Below are positions 8,323 to 18,547 of a stretch of DNA of 64,000 bases, one piece after another (position 1 is the stretch's first letter; the number at the start of each line of letters is the position of its first letter). The notes below the pieces were generated by a model. The model made no database searches and was not told the DNA's origin. It saw only the letters and a list, made by a program, of their open reading frames with translations. The stretch is taken from assembly GCA_964345365.1 (NCBI GenBank), contig CAYFQR010000001.1:1-64000 (forward strand), in the 5' to 3' direction. The translations under genes were made by a program, and so were the position numbers. The DNA comes from RUG754 sp964345365. Lineage in GTDB: Bacteria > Bacillota > Clostridia > Peptostreptococcales > Anaerovoracaceae.

Positions 8323-9854
8323 TTATTTCATGAAGGTTCCCAGTATCGAGCGGGCAAGCTGCGCGCCCACATTGCCGCCGAGAGTCTTCCCGAAGCTGCC
8401 GCCTGCGGAGCCGATTGACTTTCCTACCTGTCTTCCTATCGTTCCGACTGCTGTTGAGGCGACTTGCTTCACAGCTCTTTTTTTCTGTGCTTCGGCTTTT
8501 TTGGCCTCTTTTTCGAGCCTTTTTTGTTCGAGTTCCAATTTTTTTCTCTCGGTTGCATTCAGCTTCTCAAGTTCTTTCTCCGAAAGAGCTTGTGCCGCCG
8601 TCTGCTCGGCTTCGAGAGTTATTTGCTGCTCGTGCCTCTTAAAGAATTCGTATGCCGAATCTCTGTCTATCGTGTTCTGATACCTGAGATATGCATTGTT
8701 TGTCAGAATGCACTGCTGTTTCTCTTCGTCGGTGATGCTGACGTCCATGCTGACAGGTGCGAGTATCTTTGTCTTTTCGACCACCTTCGGAATACCGTCA
8801 AGTCCGAGGGTGGAAACGAGCGCTTCTCCCGTACCTAAGTTGAGTATGGTTGTATATGTATCAAATTCAGGATTTGCTCTGAATGTGTCGGCAACCGTTT
8901 TCACTACTTTTTCATCGGCAGGTGTATATGCTCTAAGCCCGTGCTGGATTTTGTTTCCGACCTGCGCGAGTATCGAGTCCGGTATGTCCTTAGGTGACTG
9001 TGAAATGAAATACACGCCTACACCTTTTGAACGGATGAGCTTGATTACCTGCTCTATCTTGTCCATCAGCCCCTTGTTAATGTCTTTGAACAGAAGGTGC
9101 GCTTCATCGAAGAAGAATACCATTCTCGGTTTTTCGAGGTCGCCTACTTCCGGCAGTGTTTCAAAGAGCTCCGATAGCATCCAAAGCAGGAATGTCGAAT
9201 ACATGGTTTGGTCAGTCACAAGCGTACCCGCATCGAGTATGTTTATCATTCCTCTTCCGTCGGCGCTTGCGGTGAACCAGTCTGCTATATTGAGGGCGGG
9301 CTCCGAAAAGAACTCCTCTGCGCCCTTGGTTTCAAGAGCGACTATGTTTCTTATTATCGTCGTAACCGTAGCCTGAGCGATGTTGCCGTATGTCGAAGCA
9401 AACTCCGAGTTGTTCTCAGCGACGTAGCCGAGCATAGCTTTCAGGTCTTTAGTGTCAATGAGAAGTAATCCTTGGTCGTCGGCTATCTTAAACACCACCG
9501 TGAGCACGTCGGACTGAGTGCTGTTTAAATCCATGAGCTTGGCAAGAAGTATCGGCCCCATTTCGGATATAGTCGTTCTGGCAGGTATTCCGCCTTTGCC
9601 GTAAATGTCCCAAAATGTAACCGGATAATTTTTTGCCATTCCTGCGAGGTCGCCTTTGACATCCGAGAAAAACACCGGTACNNNNNNNNNNGTACTCCCG
9701 CTTCGCTGAAAGACTCGGCAAGAGTCTTCAGAGTGGTGGTTTTTCCCGTACCTGTCGCACCGGTTATAAGACCGTGCCTGTTTGCCATTTTCGGTTCAAT
9801 AAAGATTTCGGTTTCACCGGAAAGTCCTATGTGGATTTTGCCGTCTTTATACAT
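8323..9854 (-). CDS. HerA/DUF853-type ATPase (spans a 10-N gap)
   Basis: A RecA/FtsK-like hexameric ATPase of the DUF853 family; members are predicted DNA-translocating helicases of unknown cellular role. The N-terminal part (9854 to the gap) has Walker [10 protein letters not shown] near residue 32; the rest has Walker [13 protein letters not shown] and the sensor-like segment [15 protein letters not shown]. The C-terminus is a charged coiled coil ([17 protein letters not shown]) followed by a Gly-rich tail. The two sides of the N run both end in GTAC; overlapping them restores the frame as EAGVPVFFSD, so the gene is very likely intact. A 28-nt space separates it from glnS upstream on the same strand. 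Confidence 0.85.
9682..9691. other. Assembly gap (10 N)
   Basis: Ten Ns inside the HerA-like gene. GTAC occurs on both sides; a 4-base overlap of the two ends gives a continuous reading frame, so no sequence needs to be missing. Confidence 0.8.
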
Positions 9855-9882
9855 ATCTCTTACCTACCTTTCAGTTATGTTG

Positions 9883-11544
9883 TTATTTCCAACTCGACTT
9901 CAAGCCGACTATTTCATTGAATATCAGGTTGTCCTTGCTGAAGAGTTTCGGTTCCGCATTGTAGTATCCGTGTCTGAAGAATTGGAATCTCTCCGCAGGT
10001 TCCGCTTCCGCAAGCGCCTTTTCGGCTATGCAGTCACATATGTTCATCGTTTCCGGATTTGATATCATTTCACCCGGATTTTCGGGGTCTTCTATCATCA
10101 GATATCCGAAGCTTCTTACGGTTATAGGTACACAATTTGCCGCATCGACAAAATGTATCGTTCCCTTGACCTTCCGCCCTTCAAAGCCCGAGCCGGACTT
10201 GGTTTCAGGGTCATAGGTCGCGTAGATTTCTTTCACCTTGCCGTTTTCGTCTGCTGAGTATCCCGTGCAGCGAATAAAGTATGCTCCTTTTAACCTTACT
10301 TCGTTTCCGGGGGTGCCTTCTTCCTGCGGTGGATAAAGTCTGAAATATTTCTTTTCAGGTACGACCATGAAGTCGGCTCCGTCTATCCAGATTTCTCTCG
10401 AGAAAGTAACTTTACGCGTGCCCATCTCAGGTACGGCAACGTTATTTTCTATTTCACATTCCTCGGACATGCCTTCAGGATAGTTGGTTATTATAACTTT
10501 CACAGGGTCGAATATTACATTTCTCGACTCGACTTTTTCTTTCAGGTCATCTCTTACGCAGTGTTCGAGGAGTGCTACGTCAACCGTGGAGTTCGCCTTT
10601 GCAACACCTATCTCTTCACAGAAGTTTCTAACTGCTTCAGCTGTATATCCTCTCCTCCTTATTCCTGCGATGGTCGGCATTCTCGGGTCATCCCAGCCTT
10701 CCACAACGCCGTCATCAACGAGCTTCTTCAAGTAACGTTTTGACATAACCGTGTTCGTCAGGTTAAGTCTTGCAAACTCTATCTGCTGAGGCGGCATCGG
10801 CCAAAATCCCACCTCTTCAAGAACCCAATCATAGAGCGGTCTATGGTCTTCAAACTCCAATGTGCATATCGAGTGGGTGATGTTTTCAACCGCATCCTCG
10901 ATAGGATGTGCAAAGTCATACATCGGATATATGCACCATTCGTCACCGGTGTTGTGATGAGTCACATGAGCTATTCTATAGATGACAGGGTCACGCATAT
11001 TGATGTTAGGCGAAGCCATATCGATTTTAGCCCTGAGGACTAATGAACCCTCTTCATGTTTACCATCTTTCATCTCCTCAAATAATCTGAGATTTTCATC
11101 TACGGTTCTATCCCTATACGGTGAGTTTTTTCCGGGTTCGGTGAGCGTGCCGCGATATTCTCTGATTTCTTCAGGAGTAAGCTCACATACATAGGCCTTG
11201 CCTTTTTTGATGAGTTCTACCGCAGAATCGTACATAATGTTAAAATAGTCGGATGCCCAAAGCCTCTCCGCCCATTCGAAGCCCAGCCATCTCACGTCTT
11301 CCTCTATGGAATTGATATATTCCATATCCTCTTTTTCAGGGTTTGTGTCGTCATATCTCAAGTTACATTTGCCGCCGTATTTTGCAGCCGTAGTGAAATT
11401 AAGGCAAATCGACTTGGCGTGACCGATATGCAGGTAACCGTTCGGCTCCGGCGGAAAGCGCGTTATGACGGGCTTATCGCCGTATTTTTTTGTTTCTAAA
11501 TCCTTGTCTATTATCTGATGAATAAAATTCGTTGTTTCAGTCAT
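9883..11544 (-). CDS. glnS: Glutaminyl-tRNA synthetase
   Basis: Class I enzyme that charges tRNA(Gln) directly. The 553-residue product has the [15 protein letters not shown] motif (HIGH at residues 39-42), the KMSKS-equivalent VMSKRYL near residue 265 and the C-terminal anticodon-binding beta-barrels. The GlnRS signature around [10 protein letters not shown] distinguishes it from GluRS. With asnS in the same window, direct charging of both amide tRNAs appears available, so the indirect GatCAB route may not be essential here. The upstream region holds the thiolase terminator but no T-box. Confidence 0.95.
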   Translation of the reverse strand: MTETTNFIHQIIDKDLETKKYGDKPVITRFPPEPNGYLHIGHAKSICLNFTTAAKYGGKCNLRYDDTNPEKEDMEYINSIEEDVRWLGFEWAERLWASDYFNIMYDSAVELIKKGKAYVCELTPEEIREYRGTLTEPGKNSPYRDRTVDENLRLFEEMKDGKHEEGSLVLRAKIDMASPNINMRDPVIYRIAHVTHHNTGDEWCIYPMYDFAHPIEDAVENITHSICTLEFEDHRPLYDWVLEEVGFWPMPPQQIEFARLNLTNTVMSKRYLKKLVDDGVVEGWDDPRMPTIAGIRRRGYTAEAVRNFCEEIGVAKANSTVDVALLEHCVRDDLKEKVESRNVIFDPVKVIITNYPEGMSEECEIENNVAVPEMGTRKVTFSREIWIDGADFMVVPEKKYFRLYPPQEEGTPGNEVRLKGAYFIRCTGYSADENGKVKEIYATYDPETKSGSGFEGRKVKGTIHFVDAANCVPITVRSFGYLMIEDPENPGEMISNPETMNICDCIAEKALAEAEPAERFQFFRHGYYNAEPKLFSKDNLIFNEIVGLKSSWK

Positions 11545-11652
11545 GGAGATTCTCCTTTTATGCTATATTCTGTCTTTACGCCTTGGTAATTTCCACTAAA
11601 GTATAACACGAAAATCGTGTGCTTTCCATAACAATAATTAAAATTGACAAAC

Positions 11653-11694
11653 AAAAAAGCATACTCAGTGAAAATACGCCAAGCATGCTTTTTT
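11653..11694. terminator. Terminator between thiolase and glnS
   Basis: Arms AAAAAAGCAT (11653-11662) and ATGCTTTTTT (11685-11694) form a stem flanked by T runs. It is placed just after the thiolase stop on the minus strand. Confidence 0.75.
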
Positions 11695-11711
11695 TGTAAG
11701 TCTCTATTTGA

Positions 11712-12890
11712 TTATCTCTCTACTATGAGGGATGTTCCCATTCCGCCGCCGATGCAAAGAGTTGCAAGGCCGTAGCGGCTGTCTCTCTTCATCATTTCAT
11801 AGATGAGTGTAACTAAGATTCTGCAGCCGGATGCTCCGATAGGATGTCCGAGTGCGATAGCTCCGCCATTTACGTTTGTCTTCTCAGGGTCAAGTCCTAA
11901 ATCCTTACGGACTGCGAGCGACTGTGCTGCGAAAGCTTCGTTTGCTTCTACAAGGTCCATGTCCTCGATAGTGAGGTTTGCCTTTTCGAGTGCCTTTCTG
12001 GTTGCAGGAACAGGGCCTACTCCCATGATTGACGGGTCAACTCCGCCGGAAGCATATGATACGATTTTGCAAAGAGGCTTAAGGCCGAGTTCTTTTGCCT
12101 TGTCTGCGGACATTACGATTACTGCAGCTCCGGAGTCATTTATTCCGGAAGCATTAGCAGCTGTAACGATACCTTCCTTAGCGAAAGCAGGTCTCAGTTT
12201 AGCAACTTTATCGAGAGTTGTACCTGCCTTGATGTATTCATCCGTGTCGAACAGAATCGGGTCGCCCTTCTTCTGAGGGCTTTCCACACTAACTATGTCA
12301 TCTTTTCACGTACCTGCCCTCGATGCTTCTTCAGCTCTCTGCTGCGACATAACAGCGATCTCGTCAATCTTTTCTCTTGTGAGTCCCCACTGGCTCGCAA
12401 CGTTCTCAGCGGTAACTCCCATGTGATATCCGTTAAATGCATCCCAAAGTCCGTCGTTTACCATCATGTCAACCATCGGTACGTTGTTCATTCTGGCTCC
12501 CCAGCGTGCCTTAGGCATTGAATATGGTGTGGCCGACATGTTCTCTGCTCCGCCCGCAACTATAACGTCCGCGTCGCCTGCTTTTATTATCTGAGCCGCC
12601 AGTTCAACTGCTCTTAAACCGGAACCGCAAACCTTATTGATTGTCATCGCAGGTACCTCTACAGGAATTCCGGCGTCGAGTGACATCTGTCTTGCAACGT
12701 TCTGTCCGAGCGATCCCTGGAGAACGCATCCCATAATTACTTCTTCTACCTGCTCAGGTTTAAGTCCTGCTCTGTCAAGTGCCTCCTTGATGCATATAGC
12801 ACCGAGCTTCCTTGCAGGTACGTCCTTGAGAGTTCCGCCGAAGGAACCGATTGCTGTCCTTGCTGCGCTTACGATTACAACTTCTTTCAT
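11712..12890 (-). pseudogene. thlA: Acetyl-CoA C-acetyltransferase interrupted by in-frame TGA
   Basis: The whole thiolase is encoded in one frame: 194 codons from 12890, a TGA at 12308-12306, then the rest to 11712 (392 codons plus the terminal stop, the normal length). All catalytic parts are present on the two sides: C88 in KVCGSGLRA, and [10 protein letters not shown] and CIGGGMG near the end. The enzyme condenses two acetyl-CoA to acetoacetyl-CoA, the entry to butyrate formation. Around the stop the product reads [22 protein letters not shown], whereas homologues usually have GKFKDEI or similar, so several bases differ from expectation. It is either a true nonsense mutation or a local consensus error. 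Confidence 0.85.
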
Positions 12891-13061
12891 TACTTATTGC
12901 CCTCCTAAAAGTATTAATATTTATTTATGTGTTTTATGATTTTTCATTCGGTCAATCATATTAAAACACAAGCGTGTAAAAAAAGCAATAGCTCTTTGTT
13001 AAAAAAATAACTATTTCTCGTTCTTTTTTTAGTACACAATGTCTTAAATTTAATTTATCAA

Positions 13062-13092
13062 AAAATTGCCGAAAAGTAAAGCTATTCGGCAA
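13062..13092 (-). terminator. Terminator of GGDEF gene
   Basis: On the minus strand TTGCCGAA and TTCGGCAA arms (13085-13092 and 13066-13073) enclose an 11-nt loop and are followed by a T6 run, about 75 bases after the GGDEF stop. Confidence 0.75.
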
Positions 13093-13168
13093 TAGTAGTT
13101 TAATTAACAAGTTTACATATTATCTAAGAAGAACGGCATTGACGCCCATTTATCGACTTCTCCCTTCT

Positions 13169-14190
13169 TTAAGAGGAGTGAACCATGAGGATTTCACCTT
13201 TCTCTTCATGTTTTACTCTGTAGAGCGCGTCATCGGCTGCATACATGTAGTCCCATGGACGATTTATCTCCAAAGGTACGCTGTTTCTCACACCTTGCGA
13301 TATCGTCATATATTCGCTTACAGTGGAGTTTTTTGAAGGTATTTTCAGTGCAATAACATCATCCCTCAACTTGAGCGCTACCTCAAGAATCTCTTCATCC
13401 GTCATATTATTATATATGATGCAAAATTCATCGCCGCCATAACGTGCCGCGAAGATTCGTTCATCTTCGTCCGTGATTTTCTTCAGTATCTTGGCTATAG
13501 CTTTGAGACATTCGTCACCGTATTGGTGTCCGTAGCTGTCGTTTATCTGTTTGAAAAAGTCAATGTCGAGGATTTCGAACCCGAGCATTGTTTGATTTTG
13601 AAAAGCCGCTTCAAATGAGCTCTCCGTCATCGCATTGAGCATGGAGTTAAGTCTCGGGATACGATTTATTCCTGCGCTGTTCTTCTTAAAATATTCATAT
13701 GCGGTCTTCACAAATTCCAGCTTGCGATGTATATTACCCAATCTTCCGTATATGCAGGCGATGTTAAGTGCAGCAATATATTTAGGTCTTTCAAGGTCGC
13801 CCGAGACATCTATGACATTCATATAGTTTTCCAACGCGAGCTCGAGATTCCCCTGATTGAACTCATTTATACCCATCATATTATATGAAATTGTAGCGGA
13901 AACAGGGTTCTTTTCTCTGACTTCCTCAGGGTTCTTAGACGCTTCAACCAGATGATACCTGAATAATTCACCGTCCAAAAATTCATAATATTCCGAAAGC
14001 AATGCATGGCAATATACCTTGGAAACAATATCGTCTTTTTCTTCCGCTTCTTTTAGTAAAGCTTCAATTTTTTTGCAATACTCGGGTTTCCGCTGTGTCT
14101 GCCGCTCTCTACGACTTCCTCTATGCGTTCAAGCAAGGTTTTTTCGGTGCTGAAAACATTTTCGCTTTTATGTTCGTTTTTTCCTTTCAT
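13169..14190 (-). pseudogene. GGDEF diguanylate cyclase with 5' frameshift
   Basis: The C-terminal half is a complete GGDEF domain with the active-site motif RYGGDEFCIIYN, so it would make c-di-GMP from two GTP. The middle holds helical TPR-like repeats (NLELALENYMNVIDVSGDLERPKYIAALNIA region), a common sensory arrangement. The N-terminus appears to start at 14190 (MKGKNEHKSENVF) but the frame breaks near 14081-14090: adding one base after GGA AAC CC joins it to EYCKKIEALLKEAEEKDDI. Inside the intact frame the first candidate start is a TTG at 14002 without a clear ribosome site. No I-site RxxD precedes the GGDEF. Expression of the cyclase domain alone remains possible. Confidence 0.7.
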
Positions 14191-14250
14191 AAATAATACC
14201 ATTTTCTCGCATTATCAAAAATACATAAACTTATTTTTATTGCCATTATA

Positions 14251-15240
14251 TCATGTATACTCCATTGGCAAGGAATTAGTGTTTTTTGCCATTGCCACAT
14301 ATTTTTTTGACATGTGGTGGGGCTTATAACCTTCCTTCGCCTGCCTAAGTGACGGCATTCCCATATCTTCTTCACGATTTACATATATTACATCCTCAGG
14401 AAGGTTTCTTACAAATTCCCAATTAATTGCCTGATACAACCCTCTCAGCCTGTCATCCGCTTTTTCGACATGTACTATGACATTATCATGTTTTTTCGTA
14501 TTAGCGTATTCGCCTATGGTTACCGCTACTATATTTCCCTCAACTCTGATAACGCCTGTGAGAAGTCTTCCTGTATCGAGCAGCTTAAGAAGCTCGACTA
14601 TCGCCTCGTTTTCGCGTTCAAGTATATCCATGTAATCTTCAGGGGTGTCCTGAAGAATATAGTCATTTTTTGCGTGGATAAAAGCTTCTACTTCGGCAAG
14701 GTTTTCTTTCGTTATTCCCTCGTACGTGTATTCATAATTCTTCAGAAAATGATTAAGGTGGTTTTTCTTATTATGCAGCTTACGACCCTTTAGAGTTGCG
14801 AGGTCTTCCCTGAGATATACGTATTCATCGTCATCTCTGTCATACGAAAATTCAAAGATATCACCCACAGCTTCTTCGAATATAGCTAAGAGGCTCTCGG
14901 GAATGAAGCCCATTACCATGTTTAGACCTCTGTCGTCGAACATCTCTTTTACAGTCATTATAACTTTTCTGAGGTTTAATATATCATATGAGCCCGTGTT
15001 TGTGAGCGGCATGGATATGCAGGCTGTCGCCGGTGTCTCATCATCCGTCTCTTCATCACATATCGATGAAATAATCAGATAGCCGTCAATTATATTCCAA
15101 GTCATGGAGTGAGTATTTCTCCACATGTAGTTCGCCGGCAAAGTATAGCCTGCCAGGTCATAGTCATACGAGTCGAAATACTCATCGAGCATGGTCACCT
15201 GTTCTTTGCTCAAGTTATCAAATCTGTTTTCAAATATCAT
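14251..15240 (-). CDS. DUF2156 (LPG synthase C-terminal-like) protein
   Basis: A 329-residue soluble protein resembling the GNAT-fold acyltransferase domain found at the C-terminus of lysyl-phosphatidylglycerol synthases. Characteristic segments are GRKLHNKKNHLNHFLKNY (about residue 150) and VNREEDMGMPSLRQAKEGYKP near the C-terminus. No membrane flippase domain is present, so this is the stand-alone form; its substrate is unknown. It is followed by the GGDEF remnant and preceded by the sirtuin gene only 12 bases away, suggesting one transcript. Confidence 0.8.
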   Translation of the reverse strand: MIFENRFDNLSKEQVTMLDEYFDSYDYDLAGYTLPANYMWRNTHSMTWNIIDGYLIISSICDEETDDETPATACISMPLTNTGSYDILNLRKVIMTVKEMFDDRGLNMVMGFIPESLLAIFEEAVGDIFEFSYDRDDDEYVYLREDLATLKGRKLHNKKNHLNHFLKNYEYTYEGITKENLAEVEAFIHAKNDYILQDTPEDYMDILERENEAIVELLKLLDTGRLLTGVIRVEGNIVAVTIGEYANTKKHDNVIVHVEKADDRLRGLYQAINWEFVRNLPEDVIYVNREEDMGMPSLRQAKEGYKPHHMSKKYVAMAKNTNSLPMEYT

Positions 15241-15252
15241 ATTCCTCCGTCC

Positions 15253-15978
15253 TTAAAGCGCCATTACCTCACCGATAGGCTCTCTTATTACCAAATCGGC
15301 ATTTGAATCGTACGATGTAGGCTGCTTGTTTATCAATACTAAATTATTGCCCCTGAAATAGCGGATGAAACCCGCAGCGGGATATACTACAAGCGATGTG
15401 CCGCCGATAATCAGCACATCGGCATTGCTTATTGCGGTTACCGCTCTCTCGATTACATCTTCGTCGAGCCCCTCTTCATATAGTACCACATCCGGCTTAA
15501 TCGTGCCTCCGCAAGCAGGACAAATCGGTATGCCGTCCGCCCAATGGGACTTGTCCAACAGATAGTCAAGGTCGTAGAATTTATTGCAGCGCATGCAGTT
15601 ATTTCTAAGCACCGAGCCGTGAAGTTCGTGAACTGTGCGGCTTCCGGCTTTTTGATGCAGTCCGTCGATATTCTGTGTAACTACGGCTTTCAGTTTTCCC
15701 TCTTCTTCAAGCTTCGCAAGGGTGATATGTGCGTTGTTCGGCATAGCCTCGGGATATACCATATATTTCATATAGTAGTCGTAAAACGTAGCGGTGTTTT
15801 TCATGAAGAAGCTGTGACTTATTATCTCTTCAGGGCTTGTGCCGTAATCTCTTCGTGCGGCGTACAGCCCGTTTTCAGACCTGAAATCCGGTATGTTTGA
15901 TTCCGTAGATACTCCTGCGCCTCCAAAAAATACTATGTTGGAGCTGCCATCGATTATTTTTTTCAGTTTCTCGTTCAT
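15253..15978 (-). CDS. cobB: NAD-dependent protein deacylase (sirtuin)
   Basis: Removes acetyl or other acyl groups from protein lysines, consuming NAD. The 241-residue protein has the NAD-binding GAGVSTESNIPDFRS block (about residue 20), the QNIDGLH motif, the catalytic histidine in HELHGS and a zinc site of two CxxC-type pairs (CMRC and CPAC). It is normal in length for a bacterial class U sirtuin. It forms a likely two-gene unit with the downstream DUF2156 gene. In butyrate or acetate producers such enzymes typically regulate acyl-CoA synthetases, but the target here is not visible. Confidence 0.93.
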   Translation of the reverse strand: MNEKLKKIIDGSSNIVFFGGAGVSTESNIPDFRSENGLYAARRDYGTSPEEIISHSFFMKNTATFYDYYMKYMVYPEAMPNNAHITLAKLEEEGKLKAVVTQNIDGLHQKAGSRTVHELHGSVLRNNCMRCNKFYDLDYLLDKSHWADGIPICPACGGTIKPDVVLYEEGLDEDVIERAVTAISNADVLIIGGTSLVVYPAAGFIRYFRGNNLVLINKQPTSYDSNADLVIREPIGEVMAL

Positions 15979-16020
15979 TTTTGCCTCCTCTTTTTTTGGT
16001 AAATATAGCTTATTACTATG

Positions 16021-17138
16021 TTATCCGAGCAGCTTGAACTTGTCAATAAATCTCGCCGCACTCACCGCTTCGGGAACGAGTCTCATCACCGAGCGTGTGA
16101 GGAATATGCTCTTATCCGCGTTTTTCTTTATGTCCAAGGCGACAAAATACATAAGAAGTTTTAATGTCATTTTGTCTGCATCATCTTCATCGTATTCACG
16201 AAGTATTTTGCTTGAAACATGGTCTTTTATTTCTTTAATGGTCTTCAGGGTCGGGATTTTTTTAATGTCACTTAGTCTGTCCTTATCCGTTTCGATTTTT
16301 TCAGCCGCTTCCTCTAAGAAAATATCCTTGGTATATATCCTTGCGGGATTAAGTCCGATAATTGCACCGAACGTATCCGCCATTTTTAACGTAATTTTAT
16401 CGAATGCTCCCTTTGAAAACGACAAATAATCTCCGTCAAGTACACCGTATGATTTAAGGCAGTCAAAGTAGCCTAACTTAAGATTTCTTTTAGAATTCTC
16501 TTTATCAAAGGTGAACTGAAAACCTAAATTCGATTTAGACTTAATGTATACGAGGTTCGGCACTTTTTCCAAATCTTCTTTTTTTACATTACCATAGGTC
16601 TTAAGGTCGACTGCAATAACTTGGGTCGCTCCCTTTTCGAGTGCCATAGAAACAGGAAGCGGGTCTGCATAGCCTCCGTCTATGTACTCGACCCCGTCTA
16701 TCTCATGAGAATGTATGAAAGGGAAGGCTGATGACGATGCTATTATGAAGTCGGCAAGCTGTCCCTCCGGAATGTCCTCGATATACATGTNNNNNNNNNN
16801 NNNNNNNNNNNNNNNNNNNNNNNNNNNNNNNNNNNNNNNNNNNNNNNNNNNNCGATTTCTTTCAGGTAGTCCTTCGGCTCAAAATCTTCGGGTACGTCAA
16901 AGACTTCCTCCGTTTCAAGCTGTTTCCACATATTCATTGTAAGCTCTAAATCGTCCTGTGCAATCATGGCGGCATTTATGGCACCGACCGAGGTTCCGAA
17001 AACCATGTCTATCCTGATGCCCATGTCGACAAGAGCCTGCCAAACTCCCGCTTCGTAGGCGCCTCTCGAGCCGCCTCCCCCGAGCACGAGTGCCGTCTTT
17101 TTTTGTAAATTATCTACACCGACAATATTTTTTCCCAT
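16021..17138 (-). CDS. Patatin-like phospholipase (spans a 62-N gap)
   Basis: A Ser-Asp dyad lipid acyl hydrolase. The N-terminal piece (from 17138) carries the oxyanion hole LGGGGSRGAYEAG (residues 19-31) and the nucleophile elbow GTSVG (Ser50). After the gap the piece ending at 16021 carries the catalytic Asp motif DGGYADPLP and an alpha-helical C-terminal region of about 160 residues. The two pieces fit one frame if the missing length is a multiple of three, so 62 is only an estimate. It lies 23 bases behind the MocR regulator stop, on the same strand. Confidence 0.85.
16791..16852. other. Assembly gap (62 N)
   Basis: A run of Ns within the patatin-like gene, between KDYLKEI and MYIEDIPEG in the product. 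Confidence 0.95.
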
Positions 17139-17160
17139 GGCAAAACACCTCCTGTTTTTT

Positions 17161-18526
17161 TTAGAGCCGGATTTCTTTAAGCTCCTTAACCTTGTCCTCT
17201 ATCATGTATATCGGAAGTTGGCTGTAATAAAAAGACAATGCCGACGTCTCTTGATCCGTTATGTCGGATACGGGCACAATCTGCAAACCTATGCTGCGTG
17301 CTTTTTCAATGAGTTCTTCTTCATTTCCGGGCTTTTTCAACCTGAGATTCAAGCTGATGCCGGAATGAGTGTCCATCGTTACAACGCTGTCACCCATATA
17401 TTTATCGATTGCCCCTATTGCAATATCGAGTTTTTTTGCAAATAATGTTCTCATGCGCCTGATTCCCGTGTAGTAATACCCCTTTTCCATGAAAATTGCA
17501 AGAGCGAGCTGCTCGGCTTTCGAGCATGTCTGCGTATATTCGTGCTTGGTTGACCGATATATTTTCGCCATTTTTTCGGGGAGAACCATATATGATATTT
17601 TGATTGCAGGAAACAGTGTGGAGCTGAAAGAACCCAAATAAACCACCNNNNNNNNNNCCCTGAAGTGCCGGAAGCGGTTTTCCGAAATATCTGAGTTCAC
17701 TGTCATAGTCGTCTTCAATTATGACGGAGCCGTTTTGTTCTGCCCACTCGAGCAGCTCATAGCGTTTAGCGATAGGCATGACTGCACCTGTAGGAAATTG
17801 ATTCGACGGGCTTACATAGACCGCCGAGCTGATATTTACAGGCAGCTTCGATATATTTATTCCGTCCGGCATAACCGGTATATGATAAAGTGCGAAGCCC
17901 GCATCTCTGAACATGGACTGCACCGGAAGATAACCCGGCGCCTCAAGTGATACGAGATTTATCCCGAGCCTTGAAAGTATTCTGGAAAGGTGTGAGGTTA
18001 TCTGCTGCGTGCCTGCGCCGATAACTATTCTTTCGGATTCGGCATTGACCCCTCTTGAGCGAAATATGTATTTCGATATTTCATGCCTAAGAGCCTTCTC
18101 TCCTTGCGGGTCGGACTCAAAGAGAAGCAAATCGCTGTGCTCGTTGTACACACGTGATACGCATTTTTTCCATTTCACAAAATCGAAGCATGACGGGTCA
18201 TGTATGTACTCGATTGCTTCATTTTCATGCTCAATCTCCAATCTCTCATCCGGAGCCTGTTCCTTAGCTTGAGCACGTCCTATATTCTCAGCATAGTAGC
18301 CCGAGTTCGGTTTAGACAATATGTAGCCCTCTACCCTCAGCTGGTCGTATGCAAGCTGCGTAGTCGTGATTGACAATCCGAGCTCTTTTGAAAGCTGCCT
18401 GAGTGACGGAAGTTTCTCCCCCGCCGCTATATCTCCCGAAATTATATTCTTTTTTATCTCCTCGTAAAGCTTGACATAGAGAAAATCCTCCGACTTTCCG
18501 TCAAGCTCTAAAACTATCGGTTTCAC
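17161..18526 (-). CDS. MocR-type GntR/aminotransferase regulator (spans a 10-N gap)
   Basis: An N-terminal GntR winged helix (about residues 10-80; SGDIAAGEKLPSLRQLSKELGLS) is followed by a class I aminotransferase-like domain, including IIEDDYDSELRY and GAGTQQ. MocR proteins bind PLP and control vitamin B6, GABA or transport genes; the target here is unknown. The gap interrupts the segment between PALQG and VVYLGSFSSTLFPAIKISYMVLP, so the region with the PLP lysine is close by; the Lys is replaced by Thr in SFSSTLFP (homologues often have SFSKTL or SFSKSL), which may mean loss of PLP Schiff-base formation. Both sides join in frame if the missing length is a multiple of three. Confidence 0.8.
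17648..17657. other. Assembly gap (10 N)
   Basis: Ten Ns in the MocR regulator. By comparison with the family about five or six codons are missing, so the run of ten is a placeholder. Confidence 0.7.
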
Positions 18527-18547
18527 TGTCTTTCTCCGTTTTGATTA

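Noticed and set aside
14240..14265. Third copy of the palindromic element (ATTATATCATGTATAC)
   Set aside because: Only about 14 bases match, and they overlap the stop of an intact gene; chance similarity is sufficient.
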